From DSNY01 sp016861185 (lineage in GTDB: Bacteria; Pseudomonadota; Gammaproteobacteria; Burkholderiales; Burkholderiaceae_F), in contig SZOR01000002.1 in NCBI GenBank assembly GCA_030263275.1, positions 1 to 64,000 of the forward strand: 64,000 bases of DNA, read 5' to 3'. The notes beneath the pieces were generated by a model. The model did no database searches. It saw only the letters and a list, made by a program, of their open reading frames with translations, and was not told where the DNA came from. Shown piece by piece: positions 25,180 to 33,857 of the stretch; position 1 is the stretch's first letter; each line of letters begins with the position of its first letter. The position numbers and the translations under genes were made by a program.

Positions 25180-26373
25180 CTATGCGGCCCGCGGCGCCGC
25201 TTCGGCCAGGAAAGCGCGCACGAGAGGCGCCAGCCGCGCGACGATCTCGTCGGCTTCGTGCGCGTCGATCACCAGCGGCGGCAGCAGCCGGATCACGCGC
25301 TCCTGGGTGACGTTGATCAGCAGCTTCGCGTCGAGCGCGCGTTTGACCAGGTCGCCGCACGGGCGGTCCAGCTCGATGCCGATCATCAGCCCCTGGCCGC
25401 GGATCGCGACCACGCCCGGCACACCGGCCAGTTCGCGCGCGAAGCCGGCGCGGATCCGTTCGCCCTGCGCGGCGGCGTTGGCCATCAGGTTCTCTTCCTC
25501 GACGATCGCCAGCGTCTCCAGCCCCGCGCGGCACGCGAGCGGTCCGCCGCCGAAGGTCGAACCGTGATTGCCCGGGCCGAGCACGCCGGCGGCGCGTCCG
25601 CGCGCCACCACCGCGCCGATCGGCACGCCCGACCCCAGTCCCTTCGCGAGCGTGATCACGTCGGGCCGGATGTCGGCCCACTGGTAGCCGAACCACTTGC
25701 CGGTGCGGCCGATGCCCGATTGCACCTCGTCGATCATCAGCAACCAGCCGCGCTCGTCGCACAGGCGGCGCAACGCACGCACGTAGTCGCGCTCGGCCAC
25801 ACGGATGCCGCCTTCACCCTGCAGCACCTCGAGCCAGACGGCCTGCACGCGCCCATCCTGCGCGGCGACGCGCTCGATCGCCGCGAGATCGTTGTAAGGC
25901 ACGCGGATGAAGCCCGACGGCAGCGGATCGAAGCCCTTGCGCGCCTTCTCGCTGCCGGTGGCGGCGAGCGTGGCGAGCGTGCGCCCGTGCCACGCATGCT
26001 CCATCACGATCGTCTGCGCTTCGGGGTTGCCGTGCTTGTGGCCGTAGAAGCGCACGAGCTTCAGCGCGCCTTCGTTCGCCTCGGAGCCGGAGTTGGCGAA
26101 GAACACCTCGTCCATGTCCGACAGCGCGCAGATGCGGTCCGCGAGCGCCTCCTGCTCGCGGACCCGATAGACGTTCGACGTATGGATCAGCTTGCCGACC
26201 TGGTCGGCGAGCGCACGGACGAGCCGCGGATGGGCGTGGCCGAGCCCGTTGACCGCGATGCCCGCGAGCGCGTCCAGGTACGCGTTGCCGTCGTCGCCGT
26301 ACAGCCACGCGCCCTTGCCGTGCGTGAACGCGACCGGCAGGCGGTTGTAGGTATTCATCAGATGCGACGACAT
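25180..26373 (-). CDS. argD: acetylornithine aminotransferase
   Basis: A 397-aa class III PLP transaminase acting in arginine synthesis on N-acetylglutamate semialdehyde, and possibly on succinyldiaminopimelate. Visible motifs are the substrate/PLP region GSEANEGALKLVR, HAWHGRTLATLAATG, the PLP Asp in LLMIDEVQSGIGRTG and the Schiff-base Lys in ITLAKGLGSGVPIGA, then NHGSTFGGGPLAC. A GGAG six bases upstream supports the ATG at 26373. It is followed after nine bases by argF in one operon. Confidence 0.92.
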   Translation of the reverse strand: MSSHLMNTYNRLPVAFTHGKGAWLYGDDGNAYLDALAGIAVNGLGHAHPRLVRALADQVGKLIHTSNVYRVREQEALADRICALSDMDEVFFANSGSEANEGALKLVRFYGHKHGNPEAQTIVMEHAWHGRTLATLAATGSEKARKGFDPLPSGFIRVPYNDLAAIERVAAQDGRVQAVWLEVLQGEGGIRVAERDYVRALRRLCDERGWLLMIDEVQSGIGRTGKWFGYQWADIRPDVITLAKGLGSGVPIGAVVARGRAAGVLGPGNHGSTFGGGPLACRAGLETLAIVEEENLMANAAAQGERIRAGFARELAGVPGVVAIRGQGLMIGIELDRPCGDLVKRALDAKLLINVTQERVIRLLPPLVIDAHEADEIVARLAPLVRAFLAEAAPRAA

Positions 26374-26458
26374 GGCGGCTCCGGCGCGGAAACGAAATCG
26401 CGGCGCGAAGCGCGCCGCGACGGGCGAATTATAGGAAGACGCGAGCCGCGGCCGCGGC

Positions 26459-26902
26459 TCAAAGCCGTTTGCTGAGCAGGTACCGGTCGTGGTCCTCGAA
26501 ACCCGCGGGGCGGTAGATCGCGAGCGCCGCGGTCCGATGGCGTTCGACCTCGAGGTGGATCGCCTTGACGCCGCGGCTGCGGCAGTAGCGCTCCGCCGTC
26601 GCCAGCGCATCGGTACCCAGTCCGCGGCCGCGGCTCCCTTCGGCGATGTACAACTCGTCGACGAAGGCATCGACGCCGCGATACTCGAGGCTGAAACCCA
26701 GCGTCACGGCGAGGTAGCCGACGACGCGGCCTTCGACTTCGGCGACCCACAGCCGTCCCAGGCGCTCGTCGTGGATCAGCGCAAGCGCGGCCTGCCGCGC
26801 TTCGTCTTCGGCGAAGGCATAAGCGTCTTCGGCGTAGTAACGCCGCATCAGGCCGACGATCGCGTCGAGGTCGGCTTCGCAGGCGGTTCGAAAACGATTC
26901 AT
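26459..26902 (-). CDS. GNAT-family N-acetyltransferase
   Basis: A 147-aa single-domain acetyltransferase. It begins MNRFRTACEADLDAIVGLMR, with VAEVEGRVVGYLAV, DELYIAEGSRGRGLGTDALA (acetyl-CoA loop, RGRGLG) and HLEVERHRTAALAIYRPAGF. The ATG at 26902 overlaps the upstream DUF2306 gene stop as ATGA. The substrate is unknown; small amines or amino acids are common in this subgroup. Confidence 0.82.
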   Translation of the reverse strand: MNRFRTACEADLDAIVGLMRRYYAEDAYAFAEDEARQAALALIHDERLGRLWVAEVEGRVVGYLAVTLGFSLEYRGVDAFVDELYIAEGSRGRGLGTDALATAERYCRSRGVKAIHLEVERHRTAALAIYRPAGFEDHDRYLLSKRL

Positions 26903-27540
26903 CGGGGCGGCTTTCGTTCGAGCGGGCCGAACGTACGCCGCCATTGCAGCACGACTTCGGCCACGAGCAGCGGCGCGACCCAGCACAGCCACATGATGGC
27001 GGTCAGCCGCTCCTGCAGCGTGCCCAGCTCGGCGAACAGCGCGCGAAAGACGACGAAGCCGAACAGCACGACGTAACCGCGGATCATCCATTCGCGGTGG
27101 GCCTGCACCTGCCGCCGGCGGATCGCCGCAAAGGCCATCGCAGTGCAGATCGTCCAGGCGCTGGCCATCGTGAAGCCGGTAACGCCGAACGTCCAACTCA
27201 CGACCGAGTTGAACGACATGTCGAACGCCGCGGCGGCGCCGGGCGCGCCGCCGGCCAGGTACAGCCGGCCGGTGAAGCGATGCACAGCGGGGTGGCGCTC
27301 GCGCAGCCCGGCCCAGAACTGGAAGATGCCGGCGAGCAGTGCAATCGAGCCGCCGACGAAGTGCGCGAGCAGCGCGTAGCGGTTGACCCAGAAGACCTTG
27401 TACGAAGCCTCGGTAATGACCAGGAACCGCATCGCCGCGTGAACGAAGAACACCACGGCGAGCGCTGAGGCGGTGAACCAGACGAAGCGGCCAGCGGCGG
27501 CCGCGGCATTGTGAGCGGAAACGATCTGCGCGTTGAACAT
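26899..27540 (-). CDS. DUF2306-type membrane protein
   Basis: A 213-aa protein with about six hydrophobic helices. It contains the conserved HFVGGSIALLAGIFQFWAGL, HPAVHRFTGRLYLAGG and HREWMIRGYVVLFGFVVFRA segments with several His residues. These fit the DUF2306 family of predicted membrane proteins, whose function is unknown. It is translationally coupled to the GNAT gene downstream. Confidence 0.75.
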   Translation of the reverse strand: MFNAQIVSAHNAAAAAGRFVWFTASALAVVFFVHAAMRFLVITEASYKVFWVNRYALLAHFVGGSIALLAGIFQFWAGLRERHPAVHRFTGRLYLAGGAPGAAAAFDMSFNSVVSWTFGVTGFTMASAWTICTAMAFAAIRRRQVQAHREWMIRGYVVLFGFVVFRALFAELGTLQERLTAIMWLCWVAPLLVAEVVLQWRRTFGPLERKPPR

Positions 27541-27575
27541 ACGATTCGCTCCCGACTAGATCAGACACGGCGCCG

Positions 27576-27593
27576 CCCCGCGGCTTCGCGGGG
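27576..27593. other. GC hairpin downstream of the decarboxylase gene
   Basis: CCCCGCG-GCTT-CGCGGGG lies in the 205-bp gap between the DUF2306 start and the decarboxylase stop, both on the minus strand. It has no U-tract. It could mark the 3' end of the decarboxylase transcript. Confidence 0.4.
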
Positions 27594-27745
27594 TCGGCAG
27601 CGCAGATACGCGGTACGCCGCAGGGCGGATGCGGCGGCTCGGCGCTCCGATGTCGGGATCCGCCGGCTGGCACGGCGGCGGCGCCGCCCAGTCGGGGCGG
27701 GCGCGATTCGCAGGTTTCGCCAGCCGGCGCCGCGAATCGCGCGGA

Positions 27746-29779
27746 CTACGCGGCCTTCTGTCGCGGCAGTTCGCGCAGCGACGACAGGCGCCGCTCCTCG
27801 GCGGCGCTCAGCACGCGGATGCTGGGGAAATAGCCCTGATAGGCCACGCCGTGCAACTCGACCTTGTTCTGCACGCGCAGGTAGCGGATCAGGTACTCGA
27901 CGATGTTCTCGGTGATCAACTGGCCCGGCACCAGCACCGGGATGCCGGGCGGGTAGGGGACGATCTGGTCGGCGCAGATGCGGCCGGCGAGCGAGGCGTT
28001 GGCCTGGTCGTTTTCGTCGAGCAGCGGCACCAGTTCGCCGCCGCAGTAGTACGCGTCGCGCGGCAGATAGACCAGCTCGGTGAACGGCGGCAGATCAGGC
28101 GTGCGGTACAGCCGGCGCGGCGCGCGCTTTTCGCGCGCGATCCGCATCAGCGCGTCGTACAGCCGCGAGCACTTCGAGCGCGTCGTGCCGACCGTCAGCA
28201 GCAGCGTGATCGTGTTGAAAGTCGATTTCTCGATCGTGATGTTGAAACGCGTGAACAGCTCGGCCTGCAGCTCGTCGACTGTCATGCCGCACGAGGAGAT
28301 GTCGACCGTGATCTTGGTGGGGTCGAGACGGATGTTGTCGTCCTTGACCTCGTCGGGCAGCAGATCCTCGAGTTCAAGCACGCGGAACGCGCCGGTCGAG
28401 TTGATCTGCTGGCGCAGCTCGCCCGCCAGCATCAGCGTGCGCTCGAGCAGCTTGTAACCCTCCATCATCATCTGCTTGCGGCTCACGTCGAGGCTCGCGA
28501 TCATGCTGTACATCGGGCTGGTCGACGTGTGCATGTTGAAGTTCTCGCGGAACAGGTGCTCCTTGAACGTCGGGTCGTTGACGTGGATGAAGGCGGCCTG
28601 CGAGAACGCCGACAGCGTCTTATGCGCCGACTGCGTCGCGTAGTCGGCGCCGGACTCGAGTGCGGTCGGACGCAGATCGGGGTGGAAGCGCGCGTGCGAG
28701 AACCACGCCTCGTCGATCAGCACCTTGATGTTGCGCGCGTGCGCCGCGTCGATGATCGGCTTCAGATCGTATCTGAGGCCGTCGTAGGTGCACGACGTCA
28801 GCACCAGGAGCTGCGCATCGGGGTGCTCCTCGATCGCGCGCAGCAGCGTCTTCTTCGGCACCGGGCCGAATACGCCGTACTTGCGGTTGACGCTGGAATC
28901 GAGGTAGATCGGCTGCGCGCCCGACAGCACGACGCCGTGGTGCACGCTCTTGTGGCAGTTGCGGTCGAGCAGCAGCTTCTCGCCCGGCGCGATCAGCGTC
29001 TGCAGGATCACCTTGTTCGCGGTCGAGGTGCCGTTGGTGGCGAAGAAGGTCTTGCGTGCGCCGAAGGCGTTGGCCGCCATCTGCTGCGCCTCGGCGATCA
29101 CGCCGGTCGGCTCCATCAGCGAGTCGAGCGCCTTGACCGACACGGACAGGTCGGCGTCGAACACGTGCTCGCCCATGAATTCGTAGAACTCGTCGACCCA
29201 GGGGCTGCCGCGCAGCGAGTCGCCGCTCGAATGCCCGGGCGTATGCCACGCGTCCTTGGCCGACAGCACGTAAGCGCGCAGCGCGTCGTAGAAGGGCGTG
29301 CGCGCGCGCTCGGCGATCTGCGCGTTGAGGATGCGGTAGATGCCGCGGTAGTCGCGCTCCTCGCGGTAGAAGTAGCCGTCGACCGCCTCGGCGAAAAGCG
29401 CGTCGACGACCTGGTCCTCCTTCTCCTTCTCGATCAGGATGTAGATGTCGAGCTCGGGCCGCAGCGCGGTGATCTTCTGCACCAGCTTCAGCGCGCTGAC
29501 CTGCAGGCTGCGCGGCGACTCCTTGCTGCCGTTGCGCGCCGGCGGTGCCTTGCGCGGGCCCTCCTGCACGGCGTACAGCTTGTCGTCGACGATGACGATC
29601 TGGATGTCGCCGTCTCTTTCGATCAGTTGCAGCCCTTCGCGCGCGGTCAGCGCGCCGACGAAGGTGAGGCCGAAGGGGTTGTCGAGTGTCCGCGCCGCCG
29701 CGTTCAGTCCCTTGAGCAGATCCTTCAGGATCAAGGGCTCGTCGTTGATGACGAGCACTTTCGATGTGGGTTTGGACAT
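27746..29779 (-). CDS. Orn/Lys/Arg decarboxylase family, class III fold
   Basis: A 677-aa PLP-dependent amino-acid decarboxylase of the AdiA/LdcC/SpeF type. Residues about 1-130 form the receiver-like wing domain (KVLVINDEPLILKDLL, QIVIVDDKLYAV). The PLP core includes ANAFGARKTFFATNGTSTAN, LLDRNCHKSVHHGVVLSGA, LIDEAWFSHARFHP and the Schiff-base Lys in TQSAHKTLSAFSQAAFIHV. The C-terminal domain has EYLIRYLRVQNKVELHG. It is slightly shorter than the enteric enzymes. The ATG at 29779 gives MSKPTSKVLVINDEP. Arginine, lysine and ornithine specificity cannot be separated here; the nearby arg genes make arginine or ornithine attractive. Confidence 0.87.
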   Translation of the reverse strand: MSKPTSKVLVINDEPLILKDLLKGLNAAARTLDNPFGLTFVGALTAREGLQLIERDGDIQIVIVDDKLYAVQEGPRKAPPARNGSKESPRSLQVSALKLVQKITALRPELDIYILIEKEKEDQVVDALFAEAVDGYFYREERDYRGIYRILNAQIAERARTPFYDALRAYVLSAKDAWHTPGHSSGDSLRGSPWVDEFYEFMGEHVFDADLSVSVKALDSLMEPTGVIAEAQQMAANAFGARKTFFATNGTSTANKVILQTLIAPGEKLLLDRNCHKSVHHGVVLSGAQPIYLDSSVNRKYGVFGPVPKKTLLRAIEEHPDAQLLVLTSCTYDGLRYDLKPIIDAAHARNIKVLIDEAWFSHARFHPDLRPTALESGADYATQSAHKTLSAFSQAAFIHVNDPTFKEHLFRENFNMHTSTSPMYSMIASLDVSRKQMMMEGYKLLERTLMLAGELRQQINSTGAFRVLELEDLLPDEVKDDNIRLDPTKITVDISSCGMTVDELQAELFTRFNITIEKSTFNTITLLLTVGTTRSKCSRLYDALMRIAREKRAPRRLYRTPDLPPFTELVYLPRDAYYCGGELVPLLDENDQANASLAGRICADQIVPYPPGIPVLVPGQLITENIVEYLIRYLRVQNKVELHGVAYQGYFPSIRVLSAAEERRLSSLRELPRQKAA

Positions 29780-30111
29780 GCAGTCGTGGTTCGGGCAGCG
29801 TTCTTGTAATGGTCGGACCGGCGCGCGACCGGATTTATGCGTGATTTGCGATGTGAAAGCAAGCGCAGCCAACGGGTCGATCCGCACCGCGGTTGACCTG
29901 CGTCGCCGTCCCGGCACCGCGGTCTGACGGTGCGGCAGCCGTGCCTTCGACTGCCTTCGTTGACGCGCGTCAGTCGGTGAAGCCGTCCGCGCCGGGGTGG
30001 CGCCGAAGTCTTATATAAGATACGCCCTCGCTCGCAGGGGAGTGCCGACGCGCGGCGCCGGAGCCGCGTCGCCTCCGAACGCCCGCGCGATCCATTGCGG
30101 AGTCATTCATC
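29780..30111. other. 332-bp divergent regulatory region
   Basis: No gene is seen between the decarboxylase and the DUF3579 gene. On the minus strand AAGCAA (29857..29862, TTGCTT) and TTTATG (29834..29839, CATAAA), 17 bases apart, form a candidate promoter for the decarboxylase. A perfect palindrome CTTATATAAG at 30010..30019 offers -10-like elements on both strands and may serve the DUF3579 gene. Confidence 0.45.
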
Positions 30112-30441
30112 GTGGCCGATCCAGAGGCCAAGCCCAGGGAGTTCTTCATCCACGGCGTCACCGTACACGGCAGGCCGTTCCGCCCGAGCGACTGGGCCGA
30201 GCGCCTGTGCGGCGTGCTGTCGAGCTATCGACCGGGCGCCGCCGGTGCGGGGCGCGACGCCTTCATCGGCTACTCGCCGTACGTGCGGCCCGTGACCATC
30301 GGCGGCGTCAAGTGCGTCGTCGTCGACGAGCGGCTCAGGGACATCGAGCTGATGGCGTTCAACTTCGTGATGAACTTCGCGCGCGACAACGAGCTGCCGG
30401 TGTACGAAGGCTGTTCGCTGCCCGAGCCGGAGCGGAAGTAG
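30112..30441 (+). CDS. DUF3579 domain-containing protein
   Basis: A 109-aa small soluble protein. The family signature is clear: GVTVHGRPFRPSDWAERLCG, IGYSPYVRPVTIGGVKCVVV and DERLRDIELMAFNFVMNFAR. DUF3579 is typical of betaproteobacteria and often lies beside rpsT and the arginine genes, as here. The GTG at 30112 follows GCGGAG. Function is unknown. Confidence 0.87.
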   Translation: MADPEAKPREFFIHGVTVHGRPFRPSDWAERLCGVLSSYRPGAAGAGRDAFIGYSPYVRPVTIGGVKCVVVDERLRDIELMAFNFVMNFARDNELPVYEGCSLPEPERK

Positions 30442-30475
30442 AAAAAAGCGCGGGCCCGCTTCCGCGGGCCCGCGC
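30442..30475 (-). terminator. rho-independent terminator of rpsT
   Basis: On the minus strand a 12-bp stem (GCGCGGGCCCGC and complement, 4-nt loop) is followed by six T residues (plus-strand A's at 30442..30447). It lies 23 bases beyond the rpsT stop. The same hairpin may also stop the convergent DUF3579 transcript. Confidence 0.88.
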
Positions 30476-30498
30476 CGGTGAACTCGTCCGGTTGCCGC

Positions 30499-30762
30499 TT
30501 ACGCCATCGCTTTGATTGCGGCGGCGAGCCGGCTCTTGTTGCGCGCGGCGGTGTTCTTGTGGACGACCTTCTTGTCGGCGATCGAGTCGATTACGCCGGT
30601 GGCCTTGCGGAAGATCTCGGCCGCGGCCTTCTTGTCGCCGGCGGCGATCGCCTTGCGCACCGACTTGATCGCGGTGCGCACCTTCGAGCGCTGCGAGGTT
30701 GCGAGCGCGTTGCGCGCATTGGCCTGGCGGGCGCGCTTGCGGGCTTGTTTGGTGTTCGCCAT
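30499..30762 (-). CDS. rpsT: 30S ribosomal protein S20
   Basis: An 87-aa basic ribosomal protein that binds 16S rRNA. It has the classic MANTKQARKRARQANARNAL start, SKVRTAIKSVRKAIAAGDKK and HKNTAARNKSRLAAAIKAM. The start is ATG at 30762 with AGGA upstream, unlike E. coli, where S20 uses a weak UUG start. Its own promoter and terminator are both visible. Confidence 0.96.
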   Translation of the reverse strand: MANTKQARKRARQANARNALATSQRSKVRTAIKSVRKAIAAGDKKAAAEIFRKATGVIDSIADKKVVHKNTAARNKSRLAAAIKAMA

Positions 30763-30820
30763 GGTTCGAATCCTGTCGCGGCGCGGTCGATGAGAGAATA
30801 GGGGCGCCGAAAGGCGGCGA

Positions 30821-30849
30821 ACTATAGCAAAACGCGCCTGCGCGAACAA
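30821..30849 (-). promoter_or_regulatory. rpsT: rpsT promoter
   Basis: On the minus strand TTGTTC (30844..30849) and TATAGT (30821..30826) are separated by exactly 17 bases. The predicted leader of about 50 nt contains a small hairpin, CGCC-tttc-GGCG. Confidence 0.7.
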
Positions 30850-30894
30850 ACGCGCGGCCCCGTCGATTCCCCTCTGCGAAAGCCTCTCCCTCCG

Positions 30895-32442
30895 GTGAAT
30901 CTTCTACGCGCAGCGGCGACCGTGAGCAGCATGACGCTGCTGTCGCGCATCACGGGGCTCGCGCGCGAACTGATCGTCGCGCGCGCCTTCGGCGCCGGCG
31001 CGGAGATGGACGCGTTCAACGTCGCGTTCCGGCTGCCGAACCTGCTGCGGCGGATGTTCGCCGAGGGCGCGTTCTCGCAGGCCTTCGTGCCGATCCTGGC
31101 CGAGGTGCGCACGCGGCACGGCGACGCGCGCACGCAGGACCTGCTGTCGCACGTCGCCTCCGCGCTGTTCTGGACGCTGCTCGCGGTGTCGATCGCAGGC
31201 GCGCTCGGCGCGCCGGTGCTGGTGTGGCTGATCGCGAGCGGGTTCTCGAAGAACCCCGCGGCGTTCGATCTGGCCACCGCGATGACGCGCTGGATGTTCC
31301 CGTACATCCTGTTCATGTCGCTGGTGGCCTTCGCCGCCGGCGTGCTGAACACGTTCAACCGCTACGCCGTGCCCGCGGTGACGCCGATCCTGCTGAACCT
31401 CAGCTTCATCGTGTTCGCCGGGCTGCTGGCGCAGCGGTTCGATCCGCCGATCTTCGCGCTCGCCGCGGCGGTGGTCGTCGGCGGCGTGCTGCAGCTCGCG
31501 GTGCAGCTGCCGGCGCTCGCGCGCATCGGCCGGCTCCCGCGCTTGACCGGATTGCGCGCGGCGCTGCGCGACGACGCGGTGCGCCGCATCCTGCGCCTGA
31601 TGCTGCCGGCGATCTTCGCGGTGTCGGTCGCCCAGGTGAGCCTGATCATCAATACGAACATCGCCTCGCATCTGGCGACCGGCAGCGTGTCGTGGCTCGC
31701 GTACGCCGACCGGCTGATGGAGTTCCCGACCGCGCTGCTGGGCGTGGCGCTCGGCACGGTGTTGCTGCCCAACCTGTCGCGCGCGAACGCCGAGCGGCGC
31801 GCCGACGACTACAGCGGTCTGCTCGACTGGGGCCTGCGGCTCACCTGCCTGATCGCGCTGCCGGCCGCCTTGGGCCTCGGTCTGCTGGCCGAAGGCGTGA
31901 TCGCCGTGCTGTTCCAGGGCGGGCGCTTCGGCGCGCAGGACGTCGCGCAGACCGCGGCGGCGCTCGTCGGCTACGCGGTCGGTCTGTTCGGGCTGATTGC
32001 GGTGAAGATCCTCGCGCCGGGGTTTTACGCGCAGCAGGACATCAGGACGCCGGTGAAGATCGCGCTGGTGGTGCTGGTGGCCACGCAGCTCGCCAACCTG
32101 GTGCTCGTGCCCTGGCTCGCGCACGCAGGACTGGCGCTGGCGATCAGCCTAGGGGCGCTGGCCAACGCGACGATGCTGCTGGTCGGGCTGAGGCGGCGCG
32201 GCATCTATCGGCCGCGTCCGGGCTGGGGCGCCTTCGCCGCCAGGCTTGCCGTTGCGCTGGCGCTGCTCGCGGTGCTACTTTGGGCGGTGGCACGGCGCAT
32301 CGACTGGATCGCTCTGCAGGCGCACTGGCCCATGCGCGCGGGCCTGCTCGCCGCGGTGATCGCGAGCGCGATGGCCGTGTATTTCGGCGCGTTGTGGCTG
32401 ATGGGGTTCCGCCCGCGCGACTTTCTGCTGCGGCTGAAATGA
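30895..32442 (+). CDS. murJ: lipid II flippase MurJ
   Basis: A 515-aa inner-membrane protein of the MOP superfamily with about 14 helices. It starts with a GTG at 30895 (MNLLRAAATVSSMTLLSRIT). MurJ hallmarks are GLARELIVARAFGAGAEMDA, FNVAFRLPNLLRRMFAEGAF, SQAFVPIL, the conserved Arg residues in TM1-TM2 and VKILAPGFYAQQDIRTPVKI. It flips lipid II to the periplasmic face for wall synthesis. It is translationally coupled (ATGA) to the next gene. Confidence 0.94.
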   Translation: MNLLRAAATVSSMTLLSRITGLARELIVARAFGAGAEMDAFNVAFRLPNLLRRMFAEGAFSQAFVPILAEVRTRHGDARTQDLLSHVASALFWTLLAVSIAGALGAPVLVWLIASGFSKNPAAFDLATAMTRWMFPYILFMSLVAFAAGVLNTFNRYAVPAVTPILLNLSFIVFAGLLAQRFDPPIFALAAAVVVGGVLQLAVQLPALARIGRLPRLTGLRAALRDDAVRRILRLMLPAIFAVSVAQVSLIINTNIASHLATGSVSWLAYADRLMEFPTALLGVALGTVLLPNLSRANAERRADDYSGLLDWGLRLTCLIALPAALGLGLLAEGVIAVLFQGGRFGAQDVAQTAAALVGYAVGLFGLIAVKILAPGFYAQQDIRTPVKIALVVLVATQLANLVLVPWLAHAGLALAISLGALANATMLLVGLRRRGIYRPRPGWGAFAARLAVALALLAVLLWAVARRIDWIALQAHWPMRAGLLAAVIASAMAVYFGALWLMGFRPRDFLLRLK

Positions 32443-33272
32443 ACGCTCTCGAATCCTTCGAGCGACTCATCGGCGCGCGCTGCGAGGCGCCGCTGGCGCT
32501 GCTCGAAGCCGCCGCCAGCGTTCCGCTGTACGCCCGGCAGGACTTCGACCCGGCGCAGGTCGTGCGGACGGTCCGGGCGTGGGGCGAGCGGCTGCGCGCG
32601 CGCATCGCGCCCGACGCCTCGACCGTCAGCCGGCTGCGCATGCTGAATCACTTCTACTTCGACGAGCTGGGCTTCCGTCCCAACGAGGACGAGTACTACA
32701 GCGTCGACAACAGCTACCTGCATCGCGTGGTCGAGCGGCGCACCGGCATTCCGATCACGCTTTCGCTGCTGTACATCGAGGTCGGGCGCGCGATCGGGCT
32801 GAAGCTGGCCGGCGTCGGCTTCCCGGGCCATTTCCTCGTCAAGCTGGCGATGAGCGAAGGGGCGCTGTTTATTGACGTCTTCGGACGCGGGCAGACGCTT
32901 TCGGCCGATGCGCTGCGCGCGCGGCTCAAAGCCGTGCTGCGCGGGAGCGCGGAGCCGCCGCTTGCGCCGTACCTGCGCGCGGCGAGCGAACGCGAGGTGC
33001 TCGCGCGCCTGCTGCGCAACCTGAAGGCGATCCACGCGGAGCACGAGGAGTGGCCGGCGCTGCTCGAGATCCAGCACCGGCTCGTCGCGCTGCTGCCGGA
33101 TGCGCCGGAGGAACGCCGCGACCGCGCCTTCGTGTTCGAACGGCTGGAGTGCCCGCGCGCTGCCGCCGAGGACCTGAGCGCTTACCTTGCCGCTCGCCCG
33201 GAGCCGCGCGACGCGCGGGAGCTGCGCTCGAGGCTGAAAGAGCTGCGGGACGCCGCGAGAAGTCTTAACTGA
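32439..33272 (+). CDS. SirB1-family transglutaminase-like/TPR protein
   Basis: A 277-aa protein. The transglutaminase-like N-terminal half contains RLRMLNHFYFDELGFRPNED, RRTGIPITLSLLYIEVGRAI and GVGFPGHFLVKL; the His of PGHFLVK is family-typical. The C-terminal part has TPR-like helices (LRNLKAIHAEHEEWPALLEI). This is the SirB1/YchA family found near housekeeping genes; its biochemical role is unsettled. It overlaps murJ by four bases. Confidence 0.82.
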   Translation: MNALESFERLIGARCEAPLALLEAAASVPLYARQDFDPAQVVRTVRAWGERLRARIAPDASTVSRLRMLNHFYFDELGFRPNEDEYYSVDNSYLHRVVERRTGIPITLSLLYIEVGRAIGLKLAGVGFPGHFLVKLAMSEGALFIDVFGRGQTLSADALRARLKAVLRGSAEPPLAPYLRAASEREVLARLLRNLKAIHAEHEEWPALLEIQHRLVALLPDAPEERRDRAFVFERLECPRAAAEDLSAYLAARPEPRDARELRSRLKELRDAARSLN

Positions 33273-33317
33273 TCTGAATGAGCGCGCCGTCGCCGGCGGC
33301 GCGCCCTGCGGGTTCTT

Positions 33318-33821
<504 letters not shown>

Positions 33822-33857
33822 TTGTCTGCACTCCGTGTCGATGGGCCGCCAGTCTAA